Shown in pieces: positions 47,110-60,280 of a DNA stretch of 64,000 nucleotides; position 1 is the first letter of the stretch; each line of letters opens with the position of its first letter. The notes under the pieces are model-generated. The model was given only the letters and a program-made list of their open reading frames with translations, did not search any database and was not told the DNA's origin. A program made the translations under genes and the position numbers. This stretch comes from Phaseolus vulgaris. Lineage: Eukaryota > Streptophyta > Magnoliopsida > Fabales > Fabaceae. Location: NCBI RefSeq assembly GCF_000499845.2, contig NC_023758.2, positions 16,940,088 to 17,004,087 of the forward strand, written 5' to 3'.

Positions 47110-49062
47110 TTGCACAAAATCAATTTCAGGCATCTATTAAAACCATCCGCGTTGACAACGGACTGGAATTTATTTCAATGTATGATTTTTTTTCTCAAAA
47201 AAGGTATTGAATGTCAATTCACTTGCGTCTACACTCCTCAACAAAATGGAGTAGTAGAACGCAAACATAGACATGTTTTAAACACAGCACTAGCCCTTCT
47301 ATTTCAGTCTAATTTACCATTAGAATTTTGGGGAGAATGCGTTTTAACCGCCACATATATCATTAATCGCTTGCCATCACCTTTACTAAAAAACAAATCA
47401 CCTTTTGAGCTACTATATAATCAACCACCTTTACTTTCTCACCTAAAAACTTTTGGTTGCCTTTGTTACGCAACTGTTGTTTCACCTAAGCAAAAATTTG
47501 ATCCGCACGCCCGACAATGCATCTTCATTGGTTATCCTCACAGTCAAAAAGCATACAAATTATTTGATATAGATGCAGGCACTTTTTTTACAAGTCGAGA
47601 TGTCATCTTCCATGAAAGTGTTTTCCCATTCTGCCAACAGTCACAGACACGATCCTCACCTCCATTACAAGGTATTTTGCCCACTATTGACATTGACTTA
47701 CCCACTCCTGTCCAACATTCACTCGATCAACCTTCTTCTCTTACTCATCACAATGCACCTGAACCTCCATCAAACCAACCTTCTTCTCCTACTCGTCACA
47801 ATACACCTGAACCTCCATCAAACCAACTCTCTTCTCCTACTCGTCACAATGCACCTGAACCTCCATCAAACCAACCTTCTTCTCCTACTCGTCATAGTAC
47901 ACCTGAACCTCCAGTAGACCAACCTTCTTCTCCCATGCCAAGAAGTTTAGCACCCATTACCAAACCTTCTCCAACCGACCTTCCTGTTCGACGATCCAGT
48001 CGCACATCAACCCAACCTTCCTGGCTTCAAGACTACGTAACGGGATCCCAAGCCAATCATTCGACCACTGCCCAAGACCGACCGAATGGAACCAGGTATC
48101 TTATGCATCATTTTCTTTCTAATTCACGATTTTCTTCTACACATAGTGCATATCTTGCTAACATCACAGCCACCAAAGAACCTCACACTGATGCTCAAGC
48201 TATCCTTGATCCAAATTGGCAAAAAGCAATGGACGAAGAGCTTTCCGCCTTGCAGCTAAATCAAACGTGGACCTTGACACTGTTACCCGCTGGGCAGAAA
48301 CCCATCGGATGCAAATGGGTCTATAAAATAAAGTACAACTCAGATGGTAGCGTCGACAGATATAAGGTGCGCCTTGTCGCAAAGGGGTACACTCAGATTG
48401 AAGGTGTCGACTATTCTGAAACTTTTTCACCAACAGCAAAATTAACAATTTTGAGGTGTCTCCTCACCATTGCAGCAGCCAGAAATTGGTTTACTCACCA
48501 GCTAGATGTGCAAAATGCCTTCTTACATGGCACATTGCATGAAATTATTTACATGGACTTGCCACCTGGGCATCATCGGCAGGGGGAGATAATTGTATGT
48601 CGACTCAACAAATCCCTTTATGGTCTCAATAGTCCAAGACAGATTAAATTCGTAGGATTTCAACAGTCCAAGACAGATTACTCTCTATTCACAAGACAGT
48701 ATAACTCATCATTTACTGCCCTTTTGATTTATGTGGATGATATTCTTTTGACAGGAAATGATTTGACAGAAATTCAGCGTGTTAAAGATTGTTTATTACA
48801 ACAATTTCGCATTAAAGATCTTGGAGACCTAAAATATTTTCTAGGGATTGAATTTTCCCGTTCCAAAGTTGGTATTTACATGTCCCAAAGAAAATATGCG
48901 CTTGATATTTTGCAGGATACGGGACTCACAGGTGCTCGTCCAGACAAATTTCCAATGGAACAATACCTAAAACTCACACCAGACGATGGAGAGTTATTAA
49001 AGGATCCAGTCAAATACAGGCGACTCGTGGGACGACTGATATACTTACTCGGCCTGACATAG
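47110..49062 (+). pseudogene. Copia integrase C-terminal part and reverse transcriptase
   Basis: The N-terminal frame is partly shifted: the core motif around VDNGLEF near 47150 lies in another frame. In frame are TPQQNGVVERKHRHVLNTA (integrase Glu), FWGECVLTATYIINRLPS, a Pro/Ser-rich linker with 48-bp repeats, and the RT: GCKWVYKIKYNSDGS, LDVQNAFLHG and YVDDILLTG (catalytic Asp pair). The stretch after KSLYGL is shortened against the family, and the frame ends early at 49062. Confidence 0.88.
47725..47934 (+). repeat. In-frame 48-bp minisatellite in the integrase-RT linker
   Basis: Four 48-base units (47725, 47773, 47821 and 47869) and a partial fifth encode NQPSSPTRHNAPEPPS-like repeats of 16 residues. 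The period is a multiple of three, so copy-number change keeps the frame. Confidence 0.92.
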
Positions 49063-49119
49063 CATTTTCGGTTCGGACCCTAAGTCAATATATACAGGAT
49101 CCACGGAAACCTCATTGGG

Positions 49120-49626
49120 ATGCCGCAATTCGAAAACAATCTGACATTGACAACTTATTGCGACTCAGACTGGGGAGGTTGTCAGACAACTCGGAGATCA
49201 GTATCTGGGTATTGCATTTTTCTTGGTTCCTCTATTATCTCATGGAAGTCAAAAAAACAGACAAACGTATCAAGATCATCAGCGGAAGCAGAATACCGCA
49301 CAATGGTCAATACTTGTTTGGAGATAGTTTGGTTGCGATATTTGTTGCAGGATTTAAAGGTGTCATGTAACTTGCCAGCTCAACTTTTCTGTGACAATCA
49401 AGCAACATTACATATAGCAGCAAACCCAGTATTTCATGAACGCACAAAACACATTGAGATAGACTGCCACATTGTGCGAGAAAAATTACAAGCTGAGATA
49501 ATCAGTCCTTCATATGTACCGACACAGTATCAGCTCGCAGATATTTTTACGAAGGCATTGGGCAAGGAACGATTTTTGACGCTACGACACAAGTTGGGGG
49601 TTCTTGATCTTCACCTACCAACTTGA
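49120..49626 (+). pseudogene. Copia RNase H
   Basis: [20 protein letters not shown], then [36 protein letters not shown] and LADIFTKAL: a near-complete copia RNase H ending at 49626. It is separated from the RT by a shifted segment ([19 protein letters not shown], 49053-49115) and a small deletion. Confidence 0.88.
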
Positions 49627-49630
49627 GAGG

Positions 49631-49830
49631 ATTATTAAGGAAATAATAATTATCAAATTATATGCAATTATTATATGCAATATTTGACGATATTGTACCC
49701 AATTATATGCAATTAATTTAATAATTATAGAATCTCATTATTAGTATCCTACATAATTAGATGGTAATTTGGGAGAGAGAAACTCTCTCTATATACACAT
49801 AAGAAAATACGAAACATGTCTTCTTCTTAC
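49631..49830 (+). repeat. 3' LTR of the copia element
   Basis: Homologous to 45954-46162. Its last bases (GAAACATGTCTTCTTC) diverge from the 5' copy (GAAACATCTCTTATA), so the exact end and target duplication are unclear. Confidence 0.8.
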
Positions 49831-50739
49831 CATTTTTTATCATTTTCTTATACACATTGCTTTAATAGTCTAGCATAGTTTTAATTTCATTGTCTAAAAC
49901 ATGCTCTATTTTTTTTTTCTTCCTTTGCTGCAATTTTTTTTTCTTTTAATTTTAATCCCAATTTTTTATTGTCATTAGTTTTCAAGTCCAATTTTTAAAG
50001 TTTTCGTAGAGTCATTTTCCTCAATTCCAGTTATTTTCAATTTTGATCTTTCGTTTTTCACATAGTCTGTTTTTTGTCTTCATTTATTGTTCATTGTCTT
50101 CATGTTTATGTTTGATGCAATTTTTCCATTCAAATCTTCCTTTAATGTTGATTTATTTAAGGAGAATATGAAGCAACGAAAATATACAATATGCGTCTTT
50201 AGGGATTTCACCGAGATTAGTCCTATACTACACTAGGATAAGCTTTTTGAAAATTTTGTTCTCCGTTGTTTTTTTATAGAATTTTGAAGTATTTGCTTTC
50301 ATTACAATAAATTTGCTGCAATTAGGTGAAAATTTTGTTGTTATAAAGCTAGAGCCAATTGTGGAGGCAGGTTATTTAATATTTCTGATATTATGTAATA
50401 TAGACATGTGACATAACCTTATTTGGGTGGAATTTTAGATTGGGAGCAAATACTGTGATTCTTCCATCTTTTGGAGTCAAAGACGTCACATTGTGAGATT
50501 TTTATGTGATACGTTTAAAACCAACATTGTTTTCACTTATTTGTTATATATTATATAATATTTATTTGTTAAGAAAAAATTAATTTATAGGAAAATTATC
50601 CAAGAGACGACCCTTCCTTCCTTTTATGTTTTAGCATTTGAATATGGAAAAGGTTCCTTCAACAACACTTTTTAGAGGTTTCCTAACATACCCTGATTCA
50701 TTCCAAAGAAATGAGGAACTTTAGAAGGAAATTAATGAT
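49831..50739. other. AT-rich intergenic region
   Basis: T-rich DNA with no supported gene or repeat family. Confidence 0.5.
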
Positions 50740-50744
50740 GTGAC

Positions 50745-51002
50745 TGTTGGAAATCTCACGTCGACTAGAGATTAGAGTCTTTCATAGTATATAAGTGGTT
50801 GCAATCCTCACCTCATTGAGCCGGTTTTATGGGGTTGAGTTAGGCTTAAAGCCCACTTCTTAACATGGTATCCGAGCCTACACTAGTGAGTATTTGTTGG
50901 GTTTATCAGGCCACCCGCCATCGGTATATAAGTGGGTGCAATCCTCACCTCATTGAGCCGGTTTTATGGGGTTGAGTTAGGTTTAAAGCCCACTTCTTAA
51001 CA
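50745..51002 (+). mobile_element. TRIM-like miniature LTR retrotransposon with target duplication
   Basis: 258 bp flanked by GTGAC at 50740-50744 and 51003-51007. The 5' LTR is 50745-50865 (TGTTGGAAAT...TTCTTAACA); a primer-site-like TGGTATCCGAGCC follows directly at 50866. The 3' LTR is represented only by 50924-51002, which matches the last about 79 bases of the 5' LTR. No coding capacity. This fits non-autonomous TRIM or SMART elements common in legumes. Confidence 0.88.
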
Positions 51003-51007
51003 GTGAC

Positions 51008-52581
51008 AAAAATATTTTTTGTTTTTGAAAAAAAAAACTAAAAAGATTAAATCTCTTGAATATTTCTTATGTCTTTCACTATTTACGAACAAAGAAACAT
51101 ACTTTTTCGTTGTAATCGAACAATTCCAATTTTGTTTTTTTGATGGAGAAACTTTGGGGTAAAGGAATTGTTGTCCCAATCCAAGGCCATGATCGAATAT
51201 TCTTGAATTAGAACTCAAGTTTTGTGTTTGTCATGGAAGTAAAATGAGCGAGCCAACTTTCCTTGACTAGGTTAGTTTATTGTTGCTGAAAAAGTTATTG
51301 ATGTTGCACTTGAAGATTGGTATTAGTCTAAAATCATTGTGTTTGTTCTATTGCTATTTGTTTAATTTCTTTTTCAAGTTATGCTTGGTTTTGAAGCCGC
51401 TCGTAATTCGTTTTAAGAATTTATAACATGCTAGTTTATTCATTAGCTAAGAGGTTTATGATATAAAAAAAGTGTAGTCCAAAATGTACGACTTCAGGTA
51501 GAAGTTATTGTAGACTACAATTTGTAGTGAGGGTTTACGCCTGCACATGTAGAAAAGTCGATTATCTCTTTTACGAAGCAATTTCATCTAACTTTCTGAT
51601 TGAAGCATGTGAAAAAATATAAAATAAAATTGAACAACTATTCTCGTAAACGTCAAAGCTTCCGTAAGCAGAATGGTATATATATCAAACATTCAAAGAA
51701 CGCCCAAATCCACGCACGCACGCACACAAACCTCAAAATGAATCTTTATTTTATTTATAAAAATTTATTATTGAATTCTTTTAACATGTTCTTGCTTTAT
51801 CAGGTCAATTATTTCAAATTAGACGAATTTAATACAATCTTTGAATTTTGAATATACCTTTATTATCAACTAAATTTTTACAAGTTTAACAAAATAAAAT
51901 AAAAATAAATCCGAATAAATTAGTAGAAAATAGTAATATTCTCCACTAACGTGTAGCATAGGCGGCAATGAATGAAAACATGAAAAACAATTTGAGCGAA
52001 ACCAAAACATGTCAAATTTTTTAACTGTTACAATATTTATTAATATTATTATTGGTTAAAAGTAAATCCATTATCAATTTACTTCAAAAACCTAATGATC
52101 TTAGTTATTCAAATTTAAAAATAAACACATCTTTGTAGACCAGTTTGTTCAAACATCAATAGCACAAGTGATGGAAGAGTTTCCTACTTTACTTAAAAAC
52201 ATTTGTGTACACCTGCGACCCTTCACAGGGGTGAAAAGATGGTTATTAAGATAACTCAATTAACTACAAAATTTAAACTTTTTAATATTCCCAATATAAT
52301 ATGCAGAACTATTTTCAATAACAGAACTAGTAACCCTCGTCCGTTTTGATCTGAAGGCAAACTAAAGAGGCAAAGAAAGCAAGTAATTGGTGATCATAAT
52401 GAACGTACTAAAACATTCATTTATCAAAATTATTGTAATACTGTGATTTAGAACAATAGATTGAGGGAGAAAAGGCAAATTACAGCAAGGAAGTATTCCA
52501 AAACCTCGGAGAAGTATCCAATATGGATACTTGGCTAACATGTACATTTGACACGTGTGTTGTTGGGAAAAGAATATGTAA
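51008..52581. other. AT-rich intergenic region and 3' flank of FAB1 gene
   Basis: No gene is visible. The last few hundred bases should contain the 3' UTR of the kinase gene on the minus strand. A short CGCACGCACGCACAC run lies near 51714. Confidence 0.5.
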
Positions 52582-55500
52582 TTATACATTTTCAAGAGGT
52601 AAGGTGAGAAAGTAGGTGGTCATGGCCTTCCTGAATCTTTTCTTGTATTGTTTAGGAGAAACTATTGTGGGGGCAGCATTCCTTGGACCCCCAAGAATCC
52701 CAGAAGCCTTCACCCATGTCTCCAAATGTTTGTCCCATGTGTATTGTCTCATGAAATCAATGATCCCCAAAACCAACTCCTTCCGCTCATCATCCACCCC
52801 AACCAGCAAAGAGTAGTCCATAACATCAACAGACTGAACCACACAAGAATGTACAGTGAGTAATAAACCTTGCTACACTTGAATAAGGGCAATGGCTAGG
52901 TAAAGTAAAACCAAGAAATTACTGGTTAAATCATTGCATGTTGCATGCATGGTTCAAGGCAACCCCACATGCTATATGCTACAGCTTTTAATCCTATATA
53001 AATACATTTTAAAATGCTATATGAAACTTTTAACCATTCAAGGGCTGTTTGGAAGCCAAAATAAAGCTTACCGCCAAAAAGGATGTGTCATTCCATACAG
53101 CTCTTTCCAGTTTTCTCTTGGCCCTACTCCCAAGAAATATTGGTTTTGTTCTCAAGGATTCTAACAAATTCATGTCCAGCATCACTTTGTTTGTACCAGT
53201 TGTGTCTGGATTATACCTAGATCTTTCTGAGCCCTTGAGATCGTATACCCTGGATATATTCCTCTTGTAAAACAGATTCTCCATTACCATCAGATCTATT
53301 TTTGTTTCCTTGCCACCTTTTGGATATTTGACAGTGACCTGCCACCGAAACAAGAAACATAAACAATAAATTTTACATCCATTCACTGGTGTGGTACTAC
53401 TTGTATACAATGCCTAATAATAAGTTCTCTCACCTGATAAATACCAAGAATTTTGGCTAGGCAAGTTGGGCCCCCGGAGTTCAGGGCATCCATCAGGTAT
53501 TTGAAATACTGAGGTGCAAATTCTACAAAGGACTCAAGTTCTGTCTTCGTCACTTGTTTAATAATAAACCTCTCATCCAATGACTTGGCAAAATATACAT
53601 TACTTTTCCCTCCTTGTGCACTCCATCTCCGGCAACGGCTCATGGATCGCACAAAATCAACCTCACTAGGGCAGCACTTTTTTCTAAGTGATTCAAACTG
53701 CTTAGCAAAATAACAAGTGACAGAAAAGTTCACTTTACCTCCAGCTCCCACAGAATCATCACCAAAGGAAATTTGCAAGTGTACGGACTTTTTGGAGTCC
53801 CGGAGAAGAGAGCCAGCAGAAGATGGAACATCTTCAGGCCCATAACTACTACCATAATTGATATAATCCAAGTCCAGAGTACCCCATGCCGAAAAGCTGG
53901 AAGTAGCTAAATCTTCTTTGCTTCTCTCACGAGCAATCCAGCTACTCTCAGGCAGATCTGACTTTCCAGACACCCAATCTTCATATTCCTTGGAACTAAG
54001 GGCATAGGATATTACGCTAGAGTAATCATTGTCATAGACAGCAATAACTCTATCACCGTGATAAGTTTGGGAAAGCAGCAATCGAGCCCCTTCAGCTATG
54101 CCAGACACAGAGGATATGAATGTTGGAGTGGAGCTCAGGATCAGATTTAGTTTCTGTGTCTCCCATGGCAACATTTGAACGTAAGATTGCAATATGTTAG
54201 AGACAGGGTCTCTGACCATATTACCGTAATCTCCAGAAGCATGAAAGGATCTAAGTGTTGATAAATGTAAAGATGAGGGCAAGACTTTTCTGATTCTTTC
54301 TTGGACTCTTACTGCTGAATCAAAAGAATGAACTCTCATTGGCTGTGTCAACCGTCTTAACGGAGGGCTATCATGTTGATTACACGGCTGAATACTTCCA
54401 GCAGGGACAGCATTGGCTTGAGGTTGATCAGTTCCAGTCCATGCAGAGTCTATTTTCTCAGAAAGATTGGACTCATTTGGTGAGAAACACTCGGAAAATG
54501 TTTTGTTAAGTTCACCATCTGAATGTACTTTCTCTCCCTCAATATAACATGTTAATGATCCTGAAGCACAAGGTTCAACTGTGTCATCTGGTTCTGCAAG
54601 CATGTGACTTTTGTGAGACTCATGCAACTTTGAAAGACGGGTACTATTTTGCTCCGGTCCACAGTCAATATTCTGATCCTTGTGAAATGAATCGACTGTT
54701 AATTCCTTAAAATCTGCACAAAGTTCATTTTCCTGTTTAACCTTGGAGCTAAAACTTCTTTTAATGAGAGAGTCCAATGAATATAGTCGGTGATCCCAAA
54801 CATGTGAACCAATAAGAAGAGATCGCCTCAAGCGATTTAGCTCCAGAATGTCTAACGCCATCTTCCCAGGTTGTGGGGTCACTATGCCTGACTGTAGCAA
54901 ACACTACATACAAATGCATGAGAAAAGAGGGAGAAAATTAAAGGAAAATACATACAATGATATTCAAAAGAAAAATATAAGAATGAACATACAAACACTT
55001 GCACCTAACGAGGTTCCACAAGACCAAGTACCATTAGACAACAATGATGCATAAGATGGACAGAATATATAAAATTAGTTTGCTCACATGATAATCAGTT
55101 CTTTCTCTTCGAAGCATATCTTTCAGATCCAGTATGTGGTTTTGAATGTCACATGTATCTGATGATTCACTTCCAGGACTAGGAGATACAATCTTTGTTT
55201 CCAGACGTCCAAGCACATTGGATATCTCCCCATACAACGTTTCCACTTTAATAAAAAGCTGCAAAAAAGAACAAGGAAGGTGAAGTTAAATTTTTATGCA
55301 ATGGAGCAGATAAACTAAAATTTAAAGCTACTCTATAATAAACATCCATATATACACACACATGAGAGCGCACACACACAGACACACATATATAAATATA
55401 TATATATATATATATTCAGAACTACATTTAAAATACCAAAGCAAATATTAACAGTTGCTTTCATATATCACCTCTTCAGCCTCCTTTCCAATCCACTCCT

Positions 55501-58500
55501 CTCGGATGTGGCCAAATTCCAACACAGATGGAGGTAGATGGACAGAAAGAATATCAATAGGAGAATACCGGAAGAAAGCAACCATGCTCCCAAACCTGTT
55601 ATACATCAAGTTGTTTGTCACCTTTCAAGTATTGGTAACCAACATAAATTACATAAAATAATTGATTGGTGATTCCTTGGTTAGATGACTTACCCATAAT
55701 AACGAAGGCAATCCCTCTGCAAAGAATGTCCACAGGTTGCAACTCGATTTGCAGTTGCATGGTTTGAAAAGCTAAGCTCCAAGAACTTTCCAAAAGATAA
55801 TCCCCAAGCCGCATCTGACATGACAACTCTCCGAGTTGCTGGTGGAACTCCATCCTCAAATGGACACCTCAGACACCGGTGCCACATCCAGATCTTGCCG
55901 TCTCTTTCCCCTGGTAACTTCACAGAGGGAAGGCGCTTAACATTGATTGTGAGATTTCCTTGCTGGTGAGTAAAACAAAGGACATGAGCCTCTGCAGGCT
56001 CTTTACAAGACTGACAGCAGCATGCCTGGAAAAAGCAGTTCATGTCATTTCACTTCAGACTTAACTAGTACCCGCAAACACAAATAAAATCTACACACCT
56101 GATCAAACAAATCATCACGAAGATATCTTCCAAGAGGCTTATCGAAAGAGCCATAAAATTTTATGCGCAGCAACCTGGTACGTTCACATACAGTTCCTTT
56201 TGAAACACAATGACTTGAAAAGTATACCAATATGCTCTGATGACCATCAGTGGCAGAAAAGTATTCACCAGAAAGCTCATCCTCGTTAGTCTTGTCTTTT
56301 GTTGAGTCGACAACTTCACCACACTCCCTCTCCTCTTGAACCATGGTTTCAAGCAAACCTGATTGCAAAAGTTCTCTTGTACTAAAAATAGTGTCCCCGT
56401 CTGATTCATTGCTCGGATGTATATAATCAGAATCTACAGTCAAATTAGAAGTTAAATTATTATAGCATGAATCAGAGAGTACACTCTCAGATCTATAATC
56501 TGCCATGGTATCTGGATATGAATGGCAACTAAGATCATCAAGATGCTCCGGCACAGATCCCAAATTTTCAAGCTTTAAACCAATGCCAACAATGTCCTTT
56601 ACTCTAGAAGCCTCGTCAGGCTCTGATTGGGGCATGGTTGTAGAAAAGGTGTTAGGTATCATAGAAATATCAGTGTCAGCAGTTGCACTCTCAGGCATGT
56701 CAGTAGAGTATTTTACTATCATTTTAGGTAGGGAAGCACCCTCATCAGCAAGGAATGAGGTCTCAAGAGATAAGTGGTAGGCCGCAAAAACTGCAAATTG
56801 CACAACATGCTTAATTTTCTTTAGTTCTTCCCGACATGTGCCCTTCAGCAAGACCTGTAATGAAAATCAAAATCAGAAACAGACACCATAGCACATTCAT
56901 ATCCACATCATACGTAAAAAGAAACATGTAAAAGAAAGCATGGAAGAAAATAAAAGGAATACCGTGCAACCCAATCGCCGTGGACAACCTTCAAAAAACA
57001 TTAATGTTTTGGATGGCTTCTTGTTTAACTGATTAGCAGTCTCATGATCTTCCACCAGTCTGTCTAACCGGAACAACTCACAGTGTCCCAGTCGTGCTTT
57101 AGATAAATTATCCACTGATGGAGTGATAAGAGCACCAGTGCATCGAGCTATACGCTCCATCAAAGGCTTTTTGACATTTAACACCAAGGAGATTTCCTTC
57201 GCAAGCAAATATTCCTGGGCACACGAAGCTACAGTTTTTTCTACAAGCAAAACATTTGGTCGAAGAGCCTCAATTTTTGAAATGATCATCTTCAAATGAT
57301 CATTTTCCTGCCAGCATTTACAAATCAGAACTTTTTTCCAAATATAAAAAGCCATAACTGGAAGACACAAAACTCATGAGTCATGAAGGCACCTGCTGTA
57401 ACAATGTATCAAAGGAAGCCAATTGATTTGGAACTTTCTGATATTCCAGAGCTCCTCCTAAAAGGAGTAGTCTAGGATTTTTGTATTGAGAGGTCATGCG
57501 CTTGTGCTTAATATTTTTTGTACAAACTACACCTTTGATAAGGGTGCTGCAAAACAAAAAAAAATCATAATTTAATGTTGATTGGAGAATCCCATAGAAG
57601 CACCAAGGAACAAGGCCTCGATATATAAGGTATGTAGGCAAATTCATAAAAAAATTACCTCTCACTTGGGCTTCCAGAGGCTATACATTTGACCTTTACA
57701 TAATCACCAGGATCCATACTGCCACCTTTGCTCGTATCTGGCCTCACAAAGTTAGCAGCCTGCCAAGCTACCGTTGCAACTATGTCAAGCCAGTCCTCAG
57801 AATCATTTTCCTTACCAACATTAATTCCCTCTCCTTGTAAAAGCTGCGAAACAAGAGCTCTAAAATGCCCTTCAATGACAGCTCTTAAAGGTTCCTTGTT
57901 TCCATCATTATGTTTCTCCTTTCCAGGAAACATATTAGATAGACTGCTACTGGATGAGAACATGGCCCCTGAGTCACCAATATCATCATCCTCATCATCA
58001 TATGCAAAGAAATTTCCTTCTGCATCATCATTTTCATCATCAGGTGGTGGGGGAAACCATATATCATTATTGTTTTCAAAATCCAATGGCCTCTGCAAAG
58101 TCTCATTCTTCCGGAAAATAGACAAGTCATCTGAAAAATAAGCAGTAGTATATGCATCCTCGGTCCCTTGTTCAGGCTTTCTTAAAACAGCCATACTTTG
58201 TTGACTAAAGGGACCATCATTCTGAGGGACGGGGCTTTTCTCCTGATCTTTCCGTACAGGAAGCCCAGCCCAACTAGAAGTAAAACCAATCCTAGAAGGG
58301 CTATCTGAAGGACTTGACCCCACAGAATTATAGTTGTAAGTGTCATGTCTAGCACTAAAGCTACTTGAATCTATATCTGAATAATTATCACAATATGTAC
58401 GTGATTGGCTGAGAAAGTCCTTCCCAGAATCCTCCATCCCCTCTTCGTCACTCCTACATTTATACACAACACATATCAAACACATAGGAATAATGGTGAA

Positions 58501-59358
58501 GGGCTACTTAAATTGTGCAAGTCATTTGGAGTTTCAAACGTAAGAGATCATTTGTTCTTAAATTCAAGGACAAGAAACCATATATGTGAGAACATATATC
58601 TTATTCATCAATTAAAATGTCAATCAAATGTTTAATTGCAATAGTCATAGATCATGAAACATCATTATGTTGAGATATCAGATAAATAATAACTTATAAA
58701 TGAACTTCCAAATAATGTAAAACCAAAACTTATAACTTTCTGTAATAAAGATAGAAATATATGATTACCTGAAGGTAGACGGATGAGTAGATAGCGACGA
58801 AGGGTGAGTACCAGATGAAGTCAAACTCTTGTTGACTTCAGAACAAGGATAATACCCATAATCATGGTCATGAAAACAGCGTTCAAAGTGAGATCCCAGA
58901 TTCAATTCAGCATTCAGAGGAGAACTGATCTTATCACTTTCAACACTAAAGCATGGAGAAGGTGGCTCAGGACTTTGTCTTGGACTCTCTTGAGGAGAGA
59001 CAGAAGGGTGCACTTTCTCACTACACTTCCTCTGGCCCTCGTAACACATCCTCCTATAGGCATCTAAACAAAACTTGCAGGAACGAATAGTTTCCTTGAA
59101 TCCCATGTTCTCAGATTCAAGATTTGGGAGATCACAAACCCCGATGCATTTCCCACAGAACCAACGGCCACAGCTTTTGCAATTGTATCTGTGCTGCTGA
59201 GTCATCTCAGTGAAATTCCTATTGCACACACAACACATTTTGCTTCCGCTATGGTGCATATCAAATTTCTCAGACAAATAACACAAATCACTTTCTCCCC
59301 AAGAAACCCAAGACCTTACTTTTTCTAGATCTAATAGTGAGCTATCAGGTATTCCCAT
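52582..59358 (-). CDS. FAB1: FAB1/PIKfyve-type 1-phosphatidylinositol-3-phosphate 5-kinase, 11 coding exons
   Basis: Exons by splice signals: 59358-58769, 58453-57659, 57546-57393, 57307-56963, 56854-56099, 56025-55694, 55595-55472, 55258-55088, 54891-53434, 53338-53072, 52833-52582. All phases agree: 5244 coding bases, 1747 residues. Domains: a FYVE-like zinc finger (residues 42-97) with CxxC pairs but HRYNCKSCG instead of R(R/K)HHCR and no WxxD; an acidic linker; a TCP1/Cpn60-type domain (about 440-680, with GCTV-LLKG and [20 protein letters not shown]); a Cys/His-rich domain (about 880-1030, with CRSC-like CQSC and MWHRCLRC); and a C-terminal lipid kinase with [11 protein letters not shown] (D near 1608), MDYSLLVG and [10 protein letters not shown]. 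It would convert PI3P to PI(3,5)P2 on endosomes and vacuoles. It resembles proteins named FAB1C in legumes, but the paralogue is not certain. Confidence 0.92.
55350..55416. repeat. CA and TA microsatellite in a FAB1 intron
   Basis: CACACA runs followed by about 15 TA units at 55388-55416, inside the intron between the seventh and eighth coding exons. Length is probably variable among individuals. Confidence 0.85.
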
Positions 59359-60280
59359 ATAAGATGAATGACCCAACAAAGAACTCAACCACTGCCTCAA
59401 AACAAAAACAACAGAACTCTACTTTCCCCTTCAGTATAGGGATTTTCTTTCACAAGACCAAAAAAAAAACAAAAAGCAAAATCCTTTTGGCACCGGAATA
59501 CTGATCACTAAAATTGTCTAAAATTAAAAAATCAAGTGAGGAGTATTGGTAAACCCACGATAAAATTAGGGGGGTGACTGTATTTTTTTAAAATCAAATT
59601 AAAAATAACTTCTTTTTTTTGCTGTTTTAATTTTGCAAATCCTCCAGGGAATCAAATAATATCAAAGGAGGAGGCAACACTATAACGACGAGAATCTAGG
59701 ATTCACCAATCAAACAATATTTACACCGAAATATAAAAATCCTACCAAAAGAACCACAAGACCCACGGAGCAACGATGTTTCTATTTCAAATACCACAAA
59801 CCAAGTACGAGAATCTGTCTCCAAACCCAGGAAAACAGGAAAAGCACGAAACTTTGAAATGCTAATGAGACCCAACAAAGCTAACCGATCCCTAAATCAC
59901 CCAAAATGCACTGAGGAACCGATTCAAGCATTTACCCCCCATGAAAAGCAGCAAGACCCTTAATTGGAAACGAGTTTATCTGTGTGTTTAGAACTGAAAG
60001 GCGAAGTCTTAGAACAGAAACCCTAAAGAAGAAGAAGGAGAGAAGAGAAAGTGAGAAGGAAGAAGAAAACTTTAAATGATGGGAAGAATTAGAATCAAAA
60101 GGAGAAAGAGAAGAAGTACGGAGAAGGTTCCCTTTCTACCGGAATAGGCTCGCATCTCAAACAACAACGCCACTTCCCTCTTACCCATCCTTCTCTCCCT
60201 CACTGCTTTCCTTTCTTTTCTTTTCTTTTCCCTTCAACCTCTCTTCCCACCACCTTATTATTATTTTATTACCTTACAAC
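59359..60280 (-). other. 5' UTR, leader intron and promoter region of FAB1
   Basis: On the minus strand, a splice acceptor TTTTGAGGCAG stands about 45 bases before the ATG, which suggests a leader intron reaching back to a donor near 59930 (GGGGGGTAAATG) or nearby. The upstream exon would lie in the pyrimidine-rich TTCTTCTTCC stretch near 60000-60110. A pyrimidine-rich run on the plus strand (60180-60250) lies behind it. No clear TATA box. Confidence 0.5.

Larger units (their letters stand above)
45954..49830 (+). mobile_element. Gag-deficient Ty1/copia retrotransposon
   Basis: Short LTRs (45954-46162 and 49631-about 49830) flank a primer site TGGTATCAGAGC, then protease, integrase, RT and RNase H in copia order (integrase before RT). 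Almost all of Gag is missing, and the pol is broken by frameshifts and small deletions. The RNase H end, with LADIFTKAL, stands right before the polypurine-like GAGAGGATT at the 3' LTR. Confidence 0.9.

Noticed and set aside
57728..58141. 137-codon plus-strand frame opposite FAB1
   Set aside because: Shadow of the second coding exon of FAB1, which has acidic and Ser-rich runs.
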